DNA of 64,000 nucleotides from SLFH01 sp050486265 (GCA_050486265.1 JBJHCY010000002.1:310001-374000); one strand, 5' to 3'; numbered from the stretch's first letter, positions 25,857-34,565 are shown. Translations and numbers: made by a program. The notes: generated by a model from the sequence alone, not told the origin.

Positions 25857-27875
25857 ATGCTCAAGTTTCTGCGGAAGTACAACAAGATCCTGCTCGTCGC
25901 CTTCGGCTCGTTCCTCATGGTCGCCTTCCTGGCGCCCGAGGCGGTCGAGCGGATCGGCCAGCAGTCCCTCAACCGCACCACCGCCACCATGGACGGGCGG
26001 AATGTCTCGATGCTCGACCGCCAGCAGGCGAGCTCGGAGCGTGAGGCCCTCCGCGGGTTCTTCGAGTCGATCGGGGGCGTGCCGATCAGGAGCCTCGGCT
26101 TCCGGCCCGTCAACCCCGAAGTCGTCATCGGACGCAGCACCACGCACTGGCTGCTGCTCACCCACGCGGTCCGGACGGGCGGGTACGCCGGCGAGTCCGG
26201 CGACGGCGCGCTCTGGCTGGCCGATGTGCTGACCCAGCAGGTCGCCGATCTGCTGCGCATGCAGGACCAGCGGGCCCGCCAGGAGTACGAGTTTGCGCGC
26301 ATGTTCGGCGAGGAGCCCGGCGCCCCGCCCCCGCCAGAACGATCCGACGCGGAATATCGGGCCGAGGCCGAATCGCTGGTGATGCGTCGGGCGATGCAGT
26401 CGGCCGGGAGCATGCGTCTGTCGATGGACGAGTTCTACGCAGCCCTGGCCAAGGCCCAGGGCGTCAGCAGAATGCTCGACAGCTACCTGACGCTCGACCG
26501 GCCCTCCCGTCCGTCGGCGATCGCCTCGGCCCGCTCGAGGCTTGAAGAGGTCGGGGCGGATGTGCTGTTCATCCCAGGACGCGCCGCGACGCCCGACACA
26601 ACCGCGCCCGACGCGGAGGTCCTTCAGGCCCTCTTCGAGCGTTACCGCGACGCGAGCCCGGGTGAGGGCGAGTTCGGTATCGGCTACACGCTGCCGCCCC
26701 GTGCGGCGGTGCAGTGGATGGTGCTCGACCGCTCGCAGATCCGCGATCACATCGCCCAGCGCGACGGGGATGACATCGAGCTCGACGCCGAGACCGAGCT
26801 CGCGATGGCGGGTGTTGACCTCTCGCCCGAGCAGCACGAGCGCCGCGTGGCCGAGCTCGCCGAGGCCATGCTCGAACGCCGCGTCAACGCCGCTGTCAAC
26901 GACGCGCAGCGGATCATCCGCACCGCCGTCTTCCGCGCCCGCGACGGCCTGCCCCTTACCGGAAACTACTACGACCTCCCCGCCGACTGGAGCGCCCCGA
27001 GCTTCGCCGACCTCGCGGCGCGGATCGCCCGCGAGGTCCGCATCCCCGAGCCGCAGGTCCGCTCCACCGGCGGTCGCCTGCGGACCAGCAACGAACTGGC
27101 CCAGGAGTACGGGCTGAACCGGTTCGCGGTCTTCATCGGGGCGACGCCGGTGCGCCTCAACGAAGTGGTGATGCGCGTCCGCGAGATCGCCGGCCCCTCC
27201 GACCCGCCGATGCAGGTCGGCCTGCCGGTCGTCGACACCCCCGCCCGCGACGGGGCCGACAACCTCTGCTACTTCCTCGTGACCGAGGCGCGCCCGACCT
27301 CCCCGCCCGAGAGTTGGGAGGAAGTCCGCGACCGTCTGCTCGCCGACCACTTCAGCCTTGAGGGCTACAAGGCGCTCCTGGCCGAGCGGAGCGTGGCGGT
27401 CTCGATCGCCTCCGACGATGGGCTCGAAGAGGCCATGAACCTCTACGCGGACCAGGCGCCCGAGGACGCGAAGCCCCGCCTGCGCCGGAGCGTGCGTGTC
27501 ACGCGCAGGCAGTCGAGCGCCTCTGAGCTGGACACCGCCGAGCTCCGCGAGGCGATCTTCCGTCGGGCCCTGGCCCTCGACCCTGGACGCCCCGTCGCCG
27601 AGCAGCCGATGCCGGAGCGCGTCTTTGCGTTGCAGATCGACAACCGCCGCTCGCTGGCGATCGTGCGGATCAACGCGGTGCAGCCGCTGACGATCGAGGA
27701 CTTCCGGGCCTTCGGCGATGTCGTCGCGCGTGGCGCGTCGATGGAGCGGACGGTCGAGCTGACCGGGGGCGTCGCCGACGCGTTCAGCGAGCGGGCGCTC
27801 ATCAGCCGCTTCAACTATGTCGACCTCGACGCCGACCCCGAAGAGGCCGCTATCGACGAGCAGCCCGAAGCCTGA
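25857..27875 (+). CDS. PpiD/SurA-like membrane-anchored periplasmic foldase (divergent)
   Basis: The product (672 aa) starts MLKFLRKYNKILLVAFGSFLMVAFL, a single N-terminal membrane anchor with a short basic cytosolic tail as in PpiD. A long helical SurA_N-like region follows, with the tandem parvulin-domain positions poorly conserved. I see no clear parvulin active-site motif, so prolyl isomerase activity is doubtful and a holdase role is more likely. The length is close to that of PpiD (about 620 aa). It is transcribed alone between the rpsD terminator and a palindrome-derived terminator at 27902. The assignment rests on topology and general composition. Confidence 0.6.
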   Translation: MLKFLRKYNKILLVAFGSFLMVAFLAPEAVERIGQQSLNRTTATMDGRNVSMLDRQQASSEREALRGFFESIGGVPIRSLGFRPVNPEVVIGRSTTHWLLLTHAVRTGGYAGESGDGALWLADVLTQQVADLLRMQDQRARQEYEFARMFGEEPGAPPPPERSDAEYRAEAESLVMRRAMQSAGSMRLSMDEFYAALAKAQGVSRMLDSYLTLDRPSRPSAIASARSRLEEVGADVLFIPGRAATPDTTAPDAEVLQALFERYRDASPGEGEFGIGYTLPPRAAVQWMVLDRSQIRDHIAQRDGDDIELDAETELAMAGVDLSPEQHERRVAELAEAMLERRVNAAVNDAQRIIRTAVFRARDGLPLTGNYYDLPADWSAPSFADLAARIAREVRIPEPQVRSTGGRLRTSNELAQEYGLNRFAVFIGATPVRLNEVVMRVREIAGPSDPPMQVGLPVVDTPARDGADNLCYFLVTEARPTSPPESWEEVRDRLLADHFSLEGYKALLAERSVAVSIASDDGLEEAMNLYADQAPEDAKPRLRRSVRVTRRQSSASELDTAELREAIFRRALALDPGRPVAEQPMPERVFALQIDNRRSLAIVRINAVQPLTIEDFRAFGDVVARGASMERTVELTGGVADAFSERALISRFNYVDLDADPEEAAIDEQPEA

Positions 27876-27901
27876 CGCAAAGACAACAGATAAACCTGTG
27901 G

Positions 27902-27930
27902 CACTGGCGGCTTGCCCGCCAGTGTTTTTT
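27902..27930 (+). terminator. Dispersed palindrome acting as Rho-independent terminator
   Basis: CACTGGCGG-N5-CCGCCAGTG (27902-27924) is followed directly by TTTTTT and preceded by CTGTGG. It is the same repeat class as 4553 and 4686, but here the T-tract makes it a convincing terminator for the foldase gene that ends 26 nt upstream. Confidence 0.8.
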
Positions 27931-27980
27931 ATCGCCTTGAACACAATACTTGCCTCGTCGAGCGGCACCGCACCCGCCCA

Positions 27981-29624
27981 TCACACCTTCTTGTGCGCCC
28001 ACCCGCCCTGGAGGAACCGGGCGGTGTAGACCGCGCCGCGAACGACCAACTCGGCGCACAGGGCGTACCAGAGGCCCGTCAGCGTCGGCTCGTCGCGGAA
28101 CGGATTGGCGAGGACCACCGTCCGCACGAACTCGCCATCGATCGTGCGCGTGAAGGCGAGATCTGCGCCGGAGAAGATGAACGCCAGCGGCAGGCGCACG
28201 CCGTAGGTAGTCGCCCAGGTCAGCGTCATCGCCATGCGGACATCGCCCGCTCCGCGCATCGCTTGGCGGAAGACGATCGAGAGGGCGAAGGGGATCTGGA
28301 CGACGCCGCAGATGACCAGCAGCTTCGGCGCCGTGGCCAGATGCTCGGGCTGCTCAGAAAAGATGCTGACGATGGCGACGGGGAAGAGGATGAACGCGGC
28401 GCCGAAGGCCCCCATCAGCCCGCAGGCGATCAGGGCGCAGCGCCAGACCGCGGCCCGCGCCATCGCGACGCTGCCGGCGCCGAGGTACTGGCCGACGAGC
28501 GTCGCGGCGGCCGCCCCCATGGCAAATCCGGGGAGGAAGCTGAACGCCTCGGCCCGGATCGCGATGATGTGGGCTCCGAGCGCTCCAGCGCCCATCGAGC
28601 CGACCATCAGCACGACCGCGAAGTTGCCGAGCCAGAGGCCCAGCGTCTCGATGAAGTTCGGAAGGCCGAGGCGGACGAGGCGGCGGGCGGTGTGTGTGTG
28701 CAGCTTGAGCCGGCGCCCGATCAGGCGGACGCCCCCCACCCCGTTGACCAGCACGCCGATCATCAGCACCATGCCGACGAAGTGGGCGATGATCGTGCCC
28801 AGCGCGACGCCGACGACGCCCAATTCCGTCGGGAACGGGTTGGCGATGAGGATCTTGGTGACCGGCTCGCCGTCCTCGAAGCGTGTCGCCGCGATGTCCA
28901 CCCCCGAGAGGGCGAAACTGGCGCCGATGTTCACGATGTTGACGACGATCATCACCAGCAGCGGGCGGATCGAGTCCCCCGCTCCGCGCACGCAGGCGAT
29001 CGAGCCGTACAGCACCCCCATCAGCGGGATGCCCGCAGCGACGATGCTCAGGTAGCTCACAAACGCCCGCTGCGCGTCTCCGGTCAGGTTCATCACCGAG
29101 GCGACCGAAGGCGCCAGCGCCACCACGCACGCTGCGACGATGAGCCCCGTCGCGATCTGGAGCAGGATCGTCTGCCCGACCGCCGCGTTGGCGACCGCGA
29201 GCCTGCCCCGCCCGACGGCGCGGCTGATGACCGCCGTCGCCCCGATGCCCAGGGCCATAACGGTGAGGCCGAAGAACCAGGTGATGTAGCTGGCCGCCCC
29301 GATCGCGTCGGTCTCGGCGACGCCGAGGCCCGAGGCGAGGCGGGTGTCGACAAAGCCGACCAAGGAACTGAGCAGGCTCTCGATGAGGATCGGCCACGAG
29401 AGGATCAGGATCGCCCCGTTCATCGTCTTGCCGGCGAGGCGCCCGTAACGCAGACGCCCGTCCTCGGTCAGGCCCCCGGGCCTGGTCCTCCCCGGCGGGG
29501 GCGGGATGCGCACGCCCGACTCGGGGTAGGGGTTGCCCGCGACGCGTCCGGTCTCGCCCGGCGCAGAGCCCCGGTCGGGGCTGTGGTCAGGACTCTGAAG
29601 TGGTTCGTTGCGGTCCGCCGACAT
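27981..29624 (-). CDS. MATE-family multidrug/cation antiporter
   Basis: The product (547 aa) is a 12-helix exporter that extrudes organic cations or metabolites in exchange for sodium or protons. Both halves of the MATE fold are visible. The first helix is ILILSWPILIESLLSSLVGFVDTRLASGLG, with the typical Pro and Asp; GAGDSIRPLLVMIVVNIVNI closes the first half and RQAMRGAGDVRMAMTLT mirrors it in the second. An N-terminal cytosolic extension of about 65 residues rich in Pro, Gly and Arg is unusual; the true start may be internal (for example before LRYGRLAGKTMNG). It follows the MeaB-fusion gene on the same strand with a 123-nt gap. Confidence 0.9.
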   Translation of the reverse strand: MSADRNEPLQSPDHSPDRGSAPGETGRVAGNPYPESGVRIPPPPGRTRPGGLTEDGRLRYGRLAGKTMNGAILILSWPILIESLLSSLVGFVDTRLASGLGVAETDAIGAASYITWFFGLTVMALGIGATAVISRAVGRGRLAVANAAVGQTILLQIATGLIVAACVVALAPSVASVMNLTGDAQRAFVSYLSIVAAGIPLMGVLYGSIACVRGAGDSIRPLLVMIVVNIVNIGASFALSGVDIAATRFEDGEPVTKILIANPFPTELGVVGVALGTIIAHFVGMVLMIGVLVNGVGGVRLIGRRLKLHTHTARRLVRLGLPNFIETLGLWLGNFAVVLMVGSMGAGALGAHIIAIRAEAFSFLPGFAMGAAAATLVGQYLGAGSVAMARAAVWRCALIACGLMGAFGAAFILFPVAIVSIFSEQPEHLATAPKLLVICGVVQIPFALSIVFRQAMRGAGDVRMAMTLTWATTYGVRLPLAFIFSGADLAFTRTIDGEFVRTVVLANPFRDEPTLTGLWYALCAELVVRGAVYTARFLQGGWAHKKV

Positions 29625-29747
29625 GCACGCTCTCTCGCGGGCCGGGCTTCGCCCCGGTCAACGCAAATCCCCGCGGCCGGGGCCGAGAGGCCCCACGCCG
29701 ATACACACTGCCCGGTCCATCGCTCGGATCCCGACGCCCCGTCCCGC

Positions 29748-30905
29748 TCAGGCCAGGAGCAGGTCGAGCAGTTCCGGCACGCCCTGGCCGTGCGTCGCGA
29801 TCGTCTCGACGATCTTCCGCTTGCCCGCGACATCACGCAGGTCGCGGACGAGCTCGTGCTCGCCGGGGTGGTCGGCCTTGTTGCAGACGAAGATGTCGGC
29901 GATCTCGAGCATGCCGGCCTTGTCCATCTGCACCGCGTCGCCCATGCCCGGGGTGAGCACCACCACCGTGCTGTCGACATGGTCGCGGATCATCGTCTCG
30001 TTCTGCCCCGCGCCGACCGTCTCGACGAAGAGCGTGTCGTAGGCGTCCTCGCCTTCGTTCGCCCCGCCGATCAGATCCACGATGTCGCCGACGGCGTGGT
30101 AGTCCTCGCCGCGGATCGCCAGGCTCCGGTAGTACACCTTCTCGCCCAGCCGGTTGAAGTCGACCCGCAGGCGATCGCCGAGGAGCGCGCCGCTGGTGAT
30201 CGGGCTCTTGGGGTCGAACGCCAGCACCGCGACACGACCGAGCGAAGGGTCGTCCTCGGCCCGGCGGGTGAACTCGGCCGCGAGGGCGGCGACCAGCGTG
30301 CTCTTGCCCGCCCCCGGCGCCCCGGTGAATCCGAAGACCCGTTTGGGGCGTCGCTTTGAGGCGTCCTTGCGCACGGGGCGTTCCTCGTGGGCCAACGAAA
30401 TGTCGCGGGCGAGTTGGGCCGTGGGGTGCCCGGACTCGACCTTTTCCGCGTAGGGCTTCACGGCGCTCTTGACGGCCTCGACGATCTGCAGGAGGCCGGT
30501 GCCGGTGGTGAAGCAGGCGGCGATGCCGGCTTCCTTGAGCGCCGGGATGTCTTCTTGGGGCAAGATCCCGCCCATGTGCACGGGCAGGTCCGGCCGGCCC
30601 ACGCCGGCGAGGGCTTCGAGCAGCTTGGGCCCCAGCACGAGGTGCGAGTTGCTCATCATGCTCGCGGCGATGACATCGCAGTCCTCGTCGCGGGCGGAGA
30701 TCGCCAGACTCGAAGGCGTCTGCCAGAGCCCGGAGTAGATGACATGGATGCCCGAGTCGCGAAGAGCGCGGGCGATGACCTTCACGCCCCGGTCGTGCCC
30801 GTCGAGGCCCATCTTGCCCAAGAGGACACGGGGGCGGTGGTCGAGCCCCTCGCAGCGGTCTTTCTTCTCAAACTCGCTTGTGGCGCCTTCGAGCGTGCTG
30901 GCCAT
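29748..30905 (-). CDS. B12-binding domain fused to MeaB/ArgK-type G-protein chaperone
   Basis: The product (385 aa) joins two parts of the acyl-CoA mutase system. Residues about 22-150 are a cobalamin-binding domain, with KMGLDGHDRG carrying the DxHxxG axial-histidine motif (D35, H37, G40) and MGGILPQEDI downstream. Residues about 190-385 are a MeaB-like GTPase: P-loop GAPGAGKST (194-202), DPKSP, VETVGAGQNE (294-303) and NKAD (342-345). It lacks the mutase barrel found C-terminal in IcmF, and has only about 40 residues after NKAD, less than free MeaB. The matching mutase large subunit lies at 37453-39177. Presumably it delivers B12 and guards the mutase in one polypeptide. Confidence 0.9.
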   Translation of the reverse strand: MASTLEGATSEFEKKDRCEGLDHRPRVLLGKMGLDGHDRGVKVIARALRDSGIHVIYSGLWQTPSSLAISARDEDCDVIAASMMSNSHLVLGPKLLEALAGVGRPDLPVHMGGILPQEDIPALKEAGIAACFTTGTGLLQIVEAVKSAVKPYAEKVESGHPTAQLARDISLAHEERPVRKDASKRRPKRVFGFTGAPGAGKSTLVAALAAEFTRRAEDDPSLGRVAVLAFDPKSPITSGALLGDRLRVDFNRLGEKVYYRSLAIRGEDYHAVGDIVDLIGGANEGEDAYDTLFVETVGAGQNETMIRDHVDSTVVVLTPGMGDAVQMDKAGMLEIADIFVCNKADHPGEHELVRDLRDVAGKRKIVETIATHGQGVPELLDLLLA

Positions 30906-31067
30906 CGGAACTCCTCGCCGCGGGCGTGGATAGACAGGCCGAAGCGATCGACGCCCGGCCGGGCCGGGATGCTAGCCGTCCGGATCGCCCGGGAACGAGA
31001 AACCGCCCGATCATCGGCCGGACAACCCGGGGGGGGGGGTGTAGCGGAAGTAACCCAGAGCGTCCGT

Positions 31068-31619
31068 TCAGGACCGCTTGCGGAGGAGCAGGACCATCGG
31101 CTCCTCGTCCGATTCGCCGACATTGATCTCCATTGTTTCCGCGTCGATCACGAGGGCCGCGGACACATCCCCGTCGAACCGATCGGGCGTACGGACGCTG
31201 AAGACCACGACACCGCCCTCCAGCGTCCACGAGCCTTCGAGTTCCTCCTGCCTGCCCTGCTCGTCGACGCTGGTCGAACGCAGCGTGCCGTCGGGATACA
31301 GGGTCACCGTGACGGCAGTCAGCGCATCGATGGCGGGCTGCGTCAGCTCCTGCAGCATCGCCTGCGTCCGCCTGCGGGCCTCGCGGTCTTCGATCTCGGC
31401 GATGCTCGCCTCGACCTGCTCGACGATCGCGGACTCGGCCTCCTCGGGATCGAACCGCCACTCGCCGGCGAGGTCGTCCATCGTGAGGTCGGTGCGGAGC
31501 TCCGGTTCCGCGGCGTGGCGGGTCTCTGCGGCCCGCTCCTGATCGGCGCAGGCGCCGAAACCGAACGCGACAAGCACACCCGCCAGCACCGAGACCGTCC
31601 GCCTGAATGTACTGTCCAT
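31068..31619 (-). CDS. Lipoprotein paralogue 3 of a tandem triplet
   Basis: The product (183 aa) has no name that I know. A signal peptide ends in a lipobox-like FGFGAC. The mature part carries LRTDLTMDDLAGEWRFDPEE, a helical stretch, VTLYPDGTLRS, GSWTLEGGVVVFS and a C-terminal LLLRKRS. The same layout occurs in the next two genes upstream (31700 and 32390), so this is the third copy of a tandem duplication on the minus strand. The fold suggested is a small lipocalin-like beta-barrel (DLAGEW..., DGTL...), which is inference. The start at 31619 is preferred to 31676, which adds residues before the signal peptide. Confidence 0.75.
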   Translation of the reverse strand: MDSTFRRTVSVLAGVLVAFGFGACADQERAAETRHAAEPELRTDLTMDDLAGEWRFDPEEAESAIVEQVEASIAEIEDREARRRTQAMLQELTQPAIDALTAVTVTLYPDGTLRSTSVDEQGRQEELEGSWTLEGGVVVFSVRTPDRFDGDVSAALVIDAETMEINVGESDEEPMVLLLRKRS

Positions 31620-31699
31620 GACATGAATTCCGTTCTGAAAGCACTCCCTGCCGGAGGGTAACCCGGCAGGGTACATGCTGGCGCGCCCGCGTCTTGGGA

Positions 31700-32227
31700 T
31701 CAGGACCGTCTGCGGAGCATCGCCCTCACTTCGAGTTCGGCGAGGTCTTCGAGGTCGAGCTCGATGGTGTCGGTGTCGATGACGCGTCCTCTGATTCTCT
31801 CGGCGCCATCATCGATCGTGATGAGAATGTTCCTGTTGCGGAGTTCCCAGGCGCCTTCGTCGGACTCGCCGCCTCCGGCCCCGCTCTCGCCGGCGATCGT
31901 CAGCGTGCCGTCAGCACGGAGGGTCAGCCTGATCGTGGCGAGCTCTTCGGTCATCTGATCGATCATCTCGATGTCTTCGGGCACGATCTCCGGCGTCTGG
32001 CCCGCGGGCATGCCGGGCAACCGGTACTCGGCCTCGACGCCGCCGCGGATCGCCTCGCGGAGCTCCTGGGTCTCAAAGCCCCAGTCGCCCGCAAGCGACG
32101 CCATCGTGAGCTCGGTCGTGGTCCGCGGGGATTCGCGCTGCTCGCCCTCCCGCTCTCCGCCGCACCCGCCGAACAGGAGCCCCGCGCCGAGAAGGCCGCT
32201 GGCCAATGTGAGCATGGTTCTGTTCAT
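31700..32227 (-). CDS. Lipoprotein paralogue 2 of a tandem triplet
   Basis: The product (175 aa) starts MNRTMLTLASGLLGAGLLFGGC, a lipoprotein signal with GGC lipobox. The start has GGAGGATTC at a good distance. The mature protein repeats the triplet pattern: TTELTMASLAGDWGFETQEL, LTLRADGTLTIAG, GAWELRNRNILITID, RVIDTDTIELDLEDL and a basic C-terminus RRRS. It has a slightly different helical middle from its neighbours. It lies 80 nt upstream of copy 3 and 162 nt downstream of copy 1 on the minus strand. Confidence 0.78.
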   Translation of the reverse strand: MNRTMLTLASGLLGAGLLFGGCGGEREGEQRESPRTTTELTMASLAGDWGFETQELREAIRGGVEAEYRLPGMPAGQTPEIVPEDIEMIDQMTEELATIRLTLRADGTLTIAGESGAGGGESDEGAWELRNRNILITIDDGAERIRGRVIDTDTIELDLEDLAELEVRAMLRRRS

Positions 32228-32389
32228 GTCTGAATCCTCCGTTGTGATTGATTGAGCAAGACAAAGCCTGCGGCGCACCAGCTGGAAGAGCCCGCGGGTT
32301 CGTGATCGGCCGGGCGGAACCGACAGCGTATCCGACGCCCCGCGGGCGCTGCGAAGCGGAACGAATCCGGAATTCGCCGGATGACCGGC

Positions 32390-32971
32390 TCAGGTCCGGC
32401 GGCGCAGTCTGGCCATCACGCCGGAATCTCCGATGTCTTCGATGTTCACCTCAATAGTGTCGATGTCGATGACCCGCCCCTTCAGATCATCCCTCGGTTC
32501 CCCGTCGGCGCCGGCGGAGAGGGTGATGTCGCGGCCGTCGAATGTCCAGACTCCCGAAGCGGTTTCGGAGTCTCCTTCGGGGTTGATGAGCGTCGCGGTC
32601 ATCGTGCCGTCGGCGTTGAGGGTTACAACCGTTCCGGAGATCGCCTCGACCATCGGGCCCATCATCATCTGCTCGAACATCCGCATCTCGGCCTGCATCT
32701 GCTCGCGCTGCGCTGGGTCCTCGACCGCTGCCAGGTCCTGCTCCATCTGATCGCGGAAGGCCTGCCGCATCTCTTCGGGGTCGAACCCCCACTCGCCGGC
32801 GAGAGTCGCCGTCGTGATCTCGGTCGTGGTCCGCTGGCGCTCCTGGGTGCGGGAGCCCTGCTGGCCCTCGCGCTGCTCGCCTTCGCGTTCCTTCTTGCCG
32901 CAGGCGCCCAAGCTCACAGCGAGCGTGGCCACCATCAGGCCCGCGGTCAGTCTGCCCATCTTCCGGTTCAT
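32390..32971 (-). CDS. Lipoprotein paralogue 1 of a tandem triplet
   Basis: The product (193 aa) begins MNRKMGRLTAGLMVATLAVSLGAC, with LGAC as lipobox. A Lys/Glu/Gln/Arg-rich linker precedes TTEITTATLAGEWGFDPEEM. A methionine-rich helical segment (EMRMFEQMMMGPM) follows, then VVTLNADGTMTATL, GVWTFDGRDITLS, RVIDIDTIEVNIEDI and RLRRRT. The Met-rich stretch is absent from the other two copies. It is the most upstream gene of the triplet and is divergent from the DUF1294 gene. Confidence 0.78.
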   Translation of the reverse strand: MNRKMGRLTAGLMVATLAVSLGACGKKEREGEQREGQQGSRTQERQRTTTEITTATLAGEWGFDPEEMRQAFRDQMEQDLAAVEDPAQREQMQAEMRMFEQMMMGPMVEAISGTVVTLNADGTMTATLINPEGDSETASGVWTFDGRDITLSAGADGEPRDDLKGRVIDIDTIEVNIEDIGDSGVMARLRRRT

Positions 32972-33113
32972 CGCGTGTTCTCCGTGGAATCGCGGCACGG
33001 CTTCTGCGTGTCGCGTCCTCCCGTCGTGCGGCGGGTCGCTCCGGCGCCCGCCCAGGTCCGGACCAGTTTATCGGATCAGCCCCCGGCATGGAGAAGCGTT
33101 CTATCCTCGGCCC

Positions 33114-33398
33114 ATGCAGTGGTTCGTCCTCGGTGTGATCGGCGTTTGGTACGGGGCGGCGAGCCTCGTGACCCTCGCCCTGTACGCCCACGACAAACGA
33201 TCGGCCCGCAACGGCCGCTGGCGGGTCTCGGAGCGGACGCTCCACCGCTGGGAGCTCCTGGGCGGCTGGCCGGGGGCGTTGATCGGGCAGCGGCTGTTCA
33301 AGCACAAACGCCGCAAGCGGAGCTACCGCCGGGTCTTCTGGATGATCGTCTTCCTGCATGTGGCTGGGCTGGCGTTGCTGCTGCGGCTGATGCGCTGA
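33114..33398 (+). CDS. DUF1294 small membrane protein
   Basis: The product (94 aa) matches DUF1294. An N-terminal helix (VLGVIGVWYGAASLVTLALYA) is followed by HDKRSARNGRWRVSERTLH, then the family core LLGGWPGALIGQRLFKHKRRK, and a C-terminal helix (VFWMIVFLHVAGLALLLRLM). In other bacteria the domain is sometimes fused to a cold-shock domain; here it stands alone, next to an RRM protein on the other strand. The ATG at 33114 gives the standard length. Function is unknown. Confidence 0.88.
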   Translation: MQWFVLGVIGVWYGAASLVTLALYAHDKRSARNGRWRVSERTLHRWELLGGWPGALIGQRLFKHKRRKRSYRRVFWMIVFLHVAGLALLLRLMR

Positions 33399-33430
33399 GC
33401 GTGGGCGGATGTGGCAGGCTGGTCGGGCGC

Positions 33431-33461
33431 AAAAGAAAAGGCGCCGCCGATCGGCGACGCC
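33431..33461 (-). terminator. Rho-independent terminator after the RRM gene
   Basis: Read on the minus strand, an 11-bp stem with one mismatch (GGCGTCGCCGA / TCGGCGGCGCC) is followed by CTTTTCTTTT. It lies 43 nt past the stop of the RRM gene. Confidence 0.8.
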
Positions 33462-33503
33462 TGTGCTATTTGTAGAGGAGTCCGGGGCGATGCCCGGTAT
33501 GGC

Positions 33504-33920
33504 TTACCAGCCGCCGCCGCTGTCGCGACCGCCGCCGCCGTAGCCGCCGCGGCCACCGCCGCCGCCGCCACCACGCCCGCCGCCGAAGCCGCCGCGACCA
33601 CCGCCGCCGCCGCCACCACCACGACCGCCGCCGAAGCCGCCGCGGCCACCGCCGCCGCCGAAGCCTCCACCGCCGCCGCCCTGACGCTCACGCGCCTCGT
33701 TGCAGACGAGGGCGCGGCCGTCGAGCTCCTTGCCGTTCATCTGGTTGATCGCGTTCTCCGCGTCTTCGTCGCTCATGGTGACGAAGCCGAAGCCGCGCGA
33801 ACGACCGGTCTCCCGGTCAGAAATGACCTTCGCGTCAATCACCGCACCAAACGGCTCGAATGTCTCCCGCAGGCTGACATCGTCAATACTGAACGGGAGA
33901 TTCCCAACATAGATCCGCAT
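33504..33920 (-). CDS. Glycine-rich RRM RNA-binding protein
   Basis: The product (138 aa) has one RRM domain: RNP2 is IYVGNLPF and RNP1 is RGFGFVTM, both intact, with the usual NQMNGKELDGRALVCNEA end. A tail of about 55 residues made of GGFGGGRGG-type repeats follows, encoded by a GCC/ACC-rich tract at 33507-33690. Such proteins act as RNA chaperones, are cold-inducible in cyanobacteria, and are common in planctomycetes. The start at 33920 (MRIYVGNLPF) fits the RRM; a start at 33953 would add 11 residues and neither has a strong ribosome-binding site. A minus-strand terminator follows. Confidence 0.92.
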   Translation of the reverse strand: MRIYVGNLPFSIDDVSLRETFEPFGAVIDAKVISDRETGRSRGFGFVTMSDEDAENAINQMNGKELDGRALVCNEARERQGGGGGGFGGGGGRGGFGGGRGGGGGGGGRGGFGGGRGGGGGGGRGGYGGGGRDSGGGW

Positions 33921-34190
33921 ACCGATCCGATCACTTCCCGAGAGTTCTTCCATCGTTCCGCGCTGATCACTCTCGGGCAGATCGGCGAGGCCGTGTGCTC
34001 AAGCGCCACAGCGGCGCTCCTATCGCGGAGAAGTATACCCAAACCCGGCCCCGTCTAATCCGAACTTTTCCAGAAATCGGACAAAGGCCCCTCCGAAACC
34101 GGCCCGAATCCGGCCCCGGGCCCCCCAGAGAAGCCCCGGGACGCCCTGCGGCCCGGCCCAGACCGTCCTCCGGAGGCTCCCACGAACGCC

Positions 34191-34565
34191 CTACCGGCCC
34201 GGATCGGATCTCCCCGGGAGGCGGGGGACCAGCGGCCGCAGCTTCTCGATCAGCCGCGGCACATGCACCGTCGCGATCTTCCACATGATCGCGTCGTCGA
34301 TCTCCCCGTACTCGTGGGCCAGCAGGTTCCGCTGACGCCGGAACTTCTCCCAGGGCACGCCCGGGTTGCTGTTGCGGCAGGCCTTCGAGACCCGGCGCGT
34401 CCCCTCCCCGATGATGCCGATCGAACGCTCGACCGCCCGGCGGAGCATCGCGTCGGTCACATACTCGTCGAATGTCCGCCCGGCGATGAACTGCTGCACC
34501 TCGCGGGCCGCCTCGAGCATGTCCCAGAGGAACTTGGCGTCACGGGGCCGGATGTGGGGCGGCAT
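34191..34565 (-). CDS. HepT-like HEPN toxin (DUF86)
   Basis: The product (124 aa) is a HEPN-domain protein of the HepT/MntA toxin-antitoxin type. Family toxins cleave RNA using an Rx4-6HxY motif, seen here as RNLLAHEY (R79, H84, Y86). The N-terminus DAKFLWDMLEAAREVQQF and SIGIIGEGTRRVS are also typical. Its start lies 26 nt inside the antitoxin gene, so the two are translationally linked, antitoxin first. Active-site residues are complete. Confidence 0.88.
   Translation of the reverse strand: MPPHIRPRDAKFLWDMLEAAREVQQFIAGRTFDEYVTDAMLRRAVERSIGIIGEGTRRVSKACRNSNPGVPWEKFRRQRNLLAHEYGEIDDAIMWKIATVHVPRLIEKLRPLVPRLPGRSDPGR

Noticed and set aside
25719..27968. Minus-strand frame of about 750 codons
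   Set aside because: Antisense of the PpiD-like gene, with repetitive charged composition and no signal or domain.
27912..30359. Plus-strand frame of about 815 codons
   Set aside because: Antisense to the MATE and B12/MeaB genes, both with clear motifs.
31029..31039. Run of about 11 G residues downstream of the lipoprotein triplet
   Set aside because: It is intergenic, not next to a promoter or start codon where phase variation would act; it could also be a sequencing artefact.
33507..33690. Repetitive GCC/ACC tract considered as a possible repeat array or CRISPR
   Set aside because: It has no spacers and encodes the in-frame glycine-rich tail of the RRM protein.
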